NCBI GenBank assembly: GCA_964558465.1
Contig: CAZLEF010000137.1
Span: forward strand, 1 to 9,109
Origin: JACJYC01 sp964558465
Lineage (GTDB): Bacteria > Bacteroidota > Bacteroidia > Chitinophagales > Saprospiraceae
DNA length: 9,109 nt
Direction: 5' to 3'
Below are positions 6,494 to 9,109 of the stretch, one piece after another. A program made the position numbers and the translations under genes. The stretch's first letter is position 1. The number at the start of each line of letters is the position of its first letter. The notes beneath the pieces are model-generated. The model was not told the origin of the DNA and did not search any database. It saw only the letters and a program-made list of their open reading frames with translations.

Positions 6494-6582
6494 GGAACAA
6501 GTGAAAACTCTGGAAATTTCATTTGAAACGAATGAAAAACCGTCTGCCGTCCACCGTCCACCGTCTACCGTCAACCGTAGGC
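6474..6582. repeat. Inverted repeat made by facing 7-bp arrays
   Basis: Bases 6474-6495 and 6561-6582 are inverted copies matching at 21 of 22 positions, including a perfect 15-bp core, GCCTACGGTTGACGG, at 6474-6488 and its complement at 6568-6582. The degenerate AGCCTAC unit in the left array has its counterpart in the right one, so the arms arose as copies of one another rather than from independent slippage. The inner region (6496-6560) has about 44 unique bases and then the start of the right array. It lies in the divergent ugd/patatin promoter region. Confidence 0.88.
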
Positions 6583-6588
6583 CGGCTG
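6540..6588. repeat. (CCGTCNA) 7-bp array, seven units, right arm
   Basis: Seven consecutive 7-bp units: CCGTCTG, CCGTCCA twice, CCGTCTA, CCGTCAA, CCGTAGG and CCGGCTG. This is the reverse complement of the GGTTGAC word family with more divergence. If translated in the frame of the following gene it would encode RLPSTVH-type 7-residue repeats, which I take to be an artefact of non-coding repeat DNA. Confidence 0.9.
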
Positions 6589-6663
6589 CCATTTTCAAAA
6601 AGAGCCGTAAATTTAGCACTTTCCATGCTTTTGAAACGTTCAGATAACAGACCCTGTTCCAGC

Positions 6664-8946
6664 ATGAGAAAATGGTATCGTGATTTATTCTATTCCTTCC
6701 CGTTGCAACTGGTGATTTTGCACCTGCGCAACCACCTGTTTTTATTAGCTGTCTGGCTCTTTCTGGCCGCCATGATTTCCGGCCATATGGGCCGTCGGTT
6801 GGGTTTGTCTTACCTTTTTCTCGATCCGGAATACCTGGGGATGGTCAATTTTTACAGTTTTTATTTTATCGGGTTGGCCTATGGCAGCTTTTTCATGAGT
6901 TGGAACCTGACCACCTACCTACTCACAGCCCACTATTTCCCGTTTCTGGCCTCGTTGTCCAGGCCGTTCACCAAGTTCTGTATCAACAACTCGATCATCC
7001 CCCTGGTTTTTTTCCTGTTTTACCTCGTCGTCATGACCCGTTTCCAGGCTCAGTATGAACGTCTGGAATTCCCGGTTATTTTAATGAACGTTCTGGGTTT
7101 GATCTGCGGCGCCTTGTCCATTATCATTTTGTACGCCCTGTATTTCCATTTTACAAACAGGGACATTAACGATTACGACAAAAAAAAGGAATTACCGCCC
7201 AACCTGTCGCCCAATATCGCACCCGGCAGCAGGAAAATGGACCTGGACTATATCAAACAGGACCGCAACCGGTGGAAAGTAGCGACTTATCTGACGGAAG
7301 CCTGCAGGCCGAGGCTGGTGCGGAGCGTGGCCCATTACGACAGCAAACTGCTGATGAATATTTTCCGGCAAAACCACCTGAATGCCCTGTTGATGCAGTT
7401 GCTGACCATGATCTTCTTGTTGTCCCTGGGTTACCTGATCGATTACAAACCCTTTCTGATCCCAGCGGGCGCCAGCATGTTCATCATGCTGAGCGTGCTG
7501 GTGGCTATATCCGGCGCCATCGCCTATTGGTTTTCAGGCTGGCGGATAACCATGATGCTGGTGATCTTGTTCGGCTTGAATTTCTTTACCCGTTTTGACG
7601 CTTTCAAACACCCCAACCAGGCCTATGGGTTGGATTATGAAGCCCCCCCGGCGAACTACAGTTACCAATCCCTGCAAAATATCTGTTATTCGGGTCAGGT
7701 TGAGGCGGATAAGGCTGCGACCATCAACATCCTTGAAAAATGGAAAAAGCGGGTGACCAGCTATCCCGGCCAAAAACCCAAAATGGTAGTGCTCTGCGCC
7801 AGCGGGGGCGGATTAAAAGCCGCCGTCTGGGCATTGAAAGTGGTTCAGACTGCCGACAGCCTCCTCAACGGCAACCTGCTGGACCATACGGTGCTGATCA
7901 CGGGCGCCTCCGGGGGCATGATCGGCATGTCGTACCTCCGCGAACTGTACCTGCAAAAACAAACCGGCCAACCCATCAACCTGTACGACGAACAATACAT
8001 TCACGCCATTTCGCGGGATCTGCTTAATTCGGTTGCTTTCACCATTGTTTCCAACGATTTTTTCCTGCCCTGGTCTTCCTTTGAATACGAGGGCAAAAGT
8101 TACCACAAAGACCGGGGGTATATTTTCGAAAAACAGTTGAACGAGAACACCGGCTTCATCCTGGACAAACCTTTGAGTGCATACCAGGCGCCCGAAGCCG
8201 CCGGCCTCATCCCGATGTTGTATTTAAGCCCGTCGGTGGTAAACGACGGCCGCCGGCTGATCATCTCACCCCAGAACGTTTCCTTTATGATGATCCCGCC
8301 GGTTGGCGTGGAGAAAAAGAATTCGGTGGAGGTGGACGCCGTCGATTTCGGCTGGATGTTCGCCCGCAACGGCGCCCGGGATCTGCGTTTTTTAACCGCC
8401 CTGCGCATGAATTCCACCTATCCTTACGTGCTGCCCAATGTGCACCTGCCCTCCGAACCGGAAGTGGAGGTCATGGACGCCGGTTTTCTCGACAACTACG
8501 GGATCACTTCGGCTACCCGGTTCATCCAGGTTTTTCAGGACTGGATCCGCGAAAACACCAGCGGGGTGGTGCTGGTGCAGATCAGCAGCTCGGAAAAGAT
8601 CGAAAAGATCAATCCAAGCGGAAAGGAAGGCATGATCGAGTCGTTGTTCAACCCCATCGGCATTGCGGGCAAGGTGTTGGTCCTGCAGGAATTTGAACAC
8701 GACAACAACCTGGGATTCATCTACGATATTCTCGGCCATGAAAATTTCGAAGTCGTGCAGTTTTTATACCATCCCGGTGATGAGAATAAAATGCGGGCGT
8801 CCGTTTCCTTCCACATCACCCGGCAGGAAAAAGACAATGTCCTCAGCGCCATCCGGTTGGAGCACAACCAGTCCAGCCTGCGGCAACTCAACTCGGTTTT
8901 GGGGGGGTCGGGCAGCCGGAATGCTTTGGGGAGCGTTGGGGAATGA
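6664..8946 (+). CDS. Multi-pass membrane patatin-like phospholipase
   Basis: From ATG 6664 the product is 760 residues. The first half is membrane-embedded, with about seven or eight hydrophobic segments near residues 15-37, 59-80, 84-99, 110-126, 137-161, 242-260, 264-290 and 294-309. A polar loop at about 162-241 splits the first five from the rest. The second half is a patatin-type lipase: glycine-rich oxyanion motif SGGGLKAA (residues 380-387), nucleophile Ser416 in GASGG, and the Asp605 partner in MDAGFLDNYG, forming the Ser-Asp dyad. Patatins hydrolyse acyl esters of phospholipids and related lipids; here the substrate is unknown. The usual DGGG(I/L)RG is SGGGLKAA, a modest variation. 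The frame is open back to an ATG at 6523, but those 47 residues are translated repeat DNA (RLPSTVH units) and low-complexity sequence, so 6664 is preferred, with 6625 as an alternative. A TAAATTTA element at 6608-6615 is one base from TAnnTTTG and suits this start. It is divergent from ugd. Confidence 0.88.
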   Translation: MRKWYRDLFYSFPLQLVILHLRNHLFLLAVWLFLAAMISGHMGRRLGLSYLFLDPEYLGMVNFYSFYFIGLAYGSFFMSWNLTTYLLTAHYFPFLASLSRPFTKFCINNSIIPLVFFLFYLVVMTRFQAQYERLEFPVILMNVLGLICGALSIIILYALYFHFTNRDINDYDKKKELPPNLSPNIAPGSRKMDLDYIKQDRNRWKVATYLTEACRPRLVRSVAHYDSKLLMNIFRQNHLNALLMQLLTMIFLLSLGYLIDYKPFLIPAGASMFIMLSVLVAISGAIAYWFSGWRITMMLVILFGLNFFTRFDAFKHPNQAYGLDYEAPPANYSYQSLQNICYSGQVEADKAATINILEKWKKRVTSYPGQKPKMVVLCASGGGLKAAVWALKVVQTADSLLNGNLLDHTVLITGASGGMIGMSYLRELYLQKQTGQPINLYDEQYIHAISRDLLNSVAFTIVSNDFFLPWSSFEYEGKSYHKDRGYIFEKQLNENTGFILDKPLSAYQAPEAAGLIPMLYLSPSVVNDGRRLIISPQNVSFMMIPPVGVEKKNSVEVDAVDFGWMFARNGARDLRFLTALRMNSTYPYVLPNVHLPSEPEVEVMDAGFLDNYGITSATRFIQVFQDWIRENTSGVVLVQISSSEKIEKINPSGKEGMIESLFNPIGIAGKVLVLQEFEHDNNLGFIYDILGHENFEVVQFLYHPGDENKMRASVSFHITRQEKDNVLSAIRLEHNQSSLRQLNSVLGGSGSRNALGSVGE

Positions 8947-9109
8947 TTGGATTGGTTCGATTGGTTCGATTGATTGGATTCCTCAAATCAACGCATCAAC
9001 AAATCAACAAATCAACAATTGATTGGATTGATTGGATTGGACGGGCAACCCTCGAATCAACGCATCAACAAATCAACAAATCAACAATTGATTGGATTGA
9101 TTGGATTGG
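8945..9109. repeat. AATCAAC/GATTG repeat region after the patatin gene
   Basis: Repeat DNA begins in the patatin stop codon and runs to the window edge. It holds two copies of GATTGGTTC (8950-8967), GATTG words to 8980, and then two 60-bp units, 8981-9040 and 9050-9109, that differ at one base (A8985 versus G9054) and are separated by 9 bases, giving a 69-bp period. Each unit has four 8-bp words of the family RAATCAAC followed by an opposed TTGATTGG run, with AATCAA-CAA-TTGATT as a small perfect hairpin at the junction. The right edge cuts the array. No gene was seen here. Confidence 0.9.

Noticed and set aside
6474..6582. Small transposon (MITE) with terminal inverted repeats
   Set aside because: The inverted repeats are made of tandem 7-bp words and I saw no target-site duplication outside them, so an array origin explains them better.
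6523..6663. N-terminal extension of the patatin protein with RLPSTVH repeats
   Set aside because: The repeats are direct translation of the 7-bp CCGTCNA array (21 bases make 7 codons). A TAnnTTTG-like element at 6608-6615 would lie inside this extension, which fits a start at 6664 or 6625.

Overview
The window looks like chromosomal DNA from a Bacteroidota bacterium, probably a Saprospiria/Lewinella-like lineage. The evidence is a type IX secretion system (T9SS) protein (PorQ), a secreted protein with a T9SS C-terminal sorting domain, a TATATTTG promoter of the Bacteroidota TAnnTTTG type, and no strong Shine-Dalgarno sites before the starts. The phylum is well supported; the finer placement is only an impression from sequence style.

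Layout. From the left edge: a (CTCTCTCAC)6 tandem array (1-54); a plus-strand gene for a LEA-like amphipathic-helix protein with an EF-hand-like acidic tail (183-1223); a terminator hairpin (1230-1263) shared with a convergent minus-strand gene for a T9SS-exported surface protein (1313-2323). That gene's promoter lies next to a divergent NUDIX pyrophosphatase gene (2399-2956). After a terminator and a pyrimidine-rich spacer comes a minus-strand block read in the order ugd (6448-5108), a MORN-repeat lipoprotein (5058-4375) and porQ (4269-3217). Divergent from ugd is a plus-strand gene for a multi-pass membrane patatin-like phospholipase (6664-8946), followed by repeats to the right edge.

How the genes relate. 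The clearest functional link is T9SS: PorQ belongs to the outer-membrane attachment machinery of T9SS, and the product of 1313-2323 carries the tail that this system recognises. Ugd makes UDP-glucuronate, a precursor of surface polysaccharides. The MORN protein is a lipoprotein and the patatin is an integral membrane protein, so the window leans toward the cell envelope, but only the PorQ/cargo link rests on known biochemistry.

The most unusual structure is between genes. Four of the spacers carry arrays or clusters of short words (7, 8 or 9 bp), and in three places arrays face each other as imperfect inverted repeats (4271-4373, 6459-6588, 8947-9109). One 8-bp array ends one base from the porQ start codon. 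I saw no CRISPR, tRNA, rRNA, insertion sequence, phage gene or recognisable defence system, and no clearly novel multigene system.
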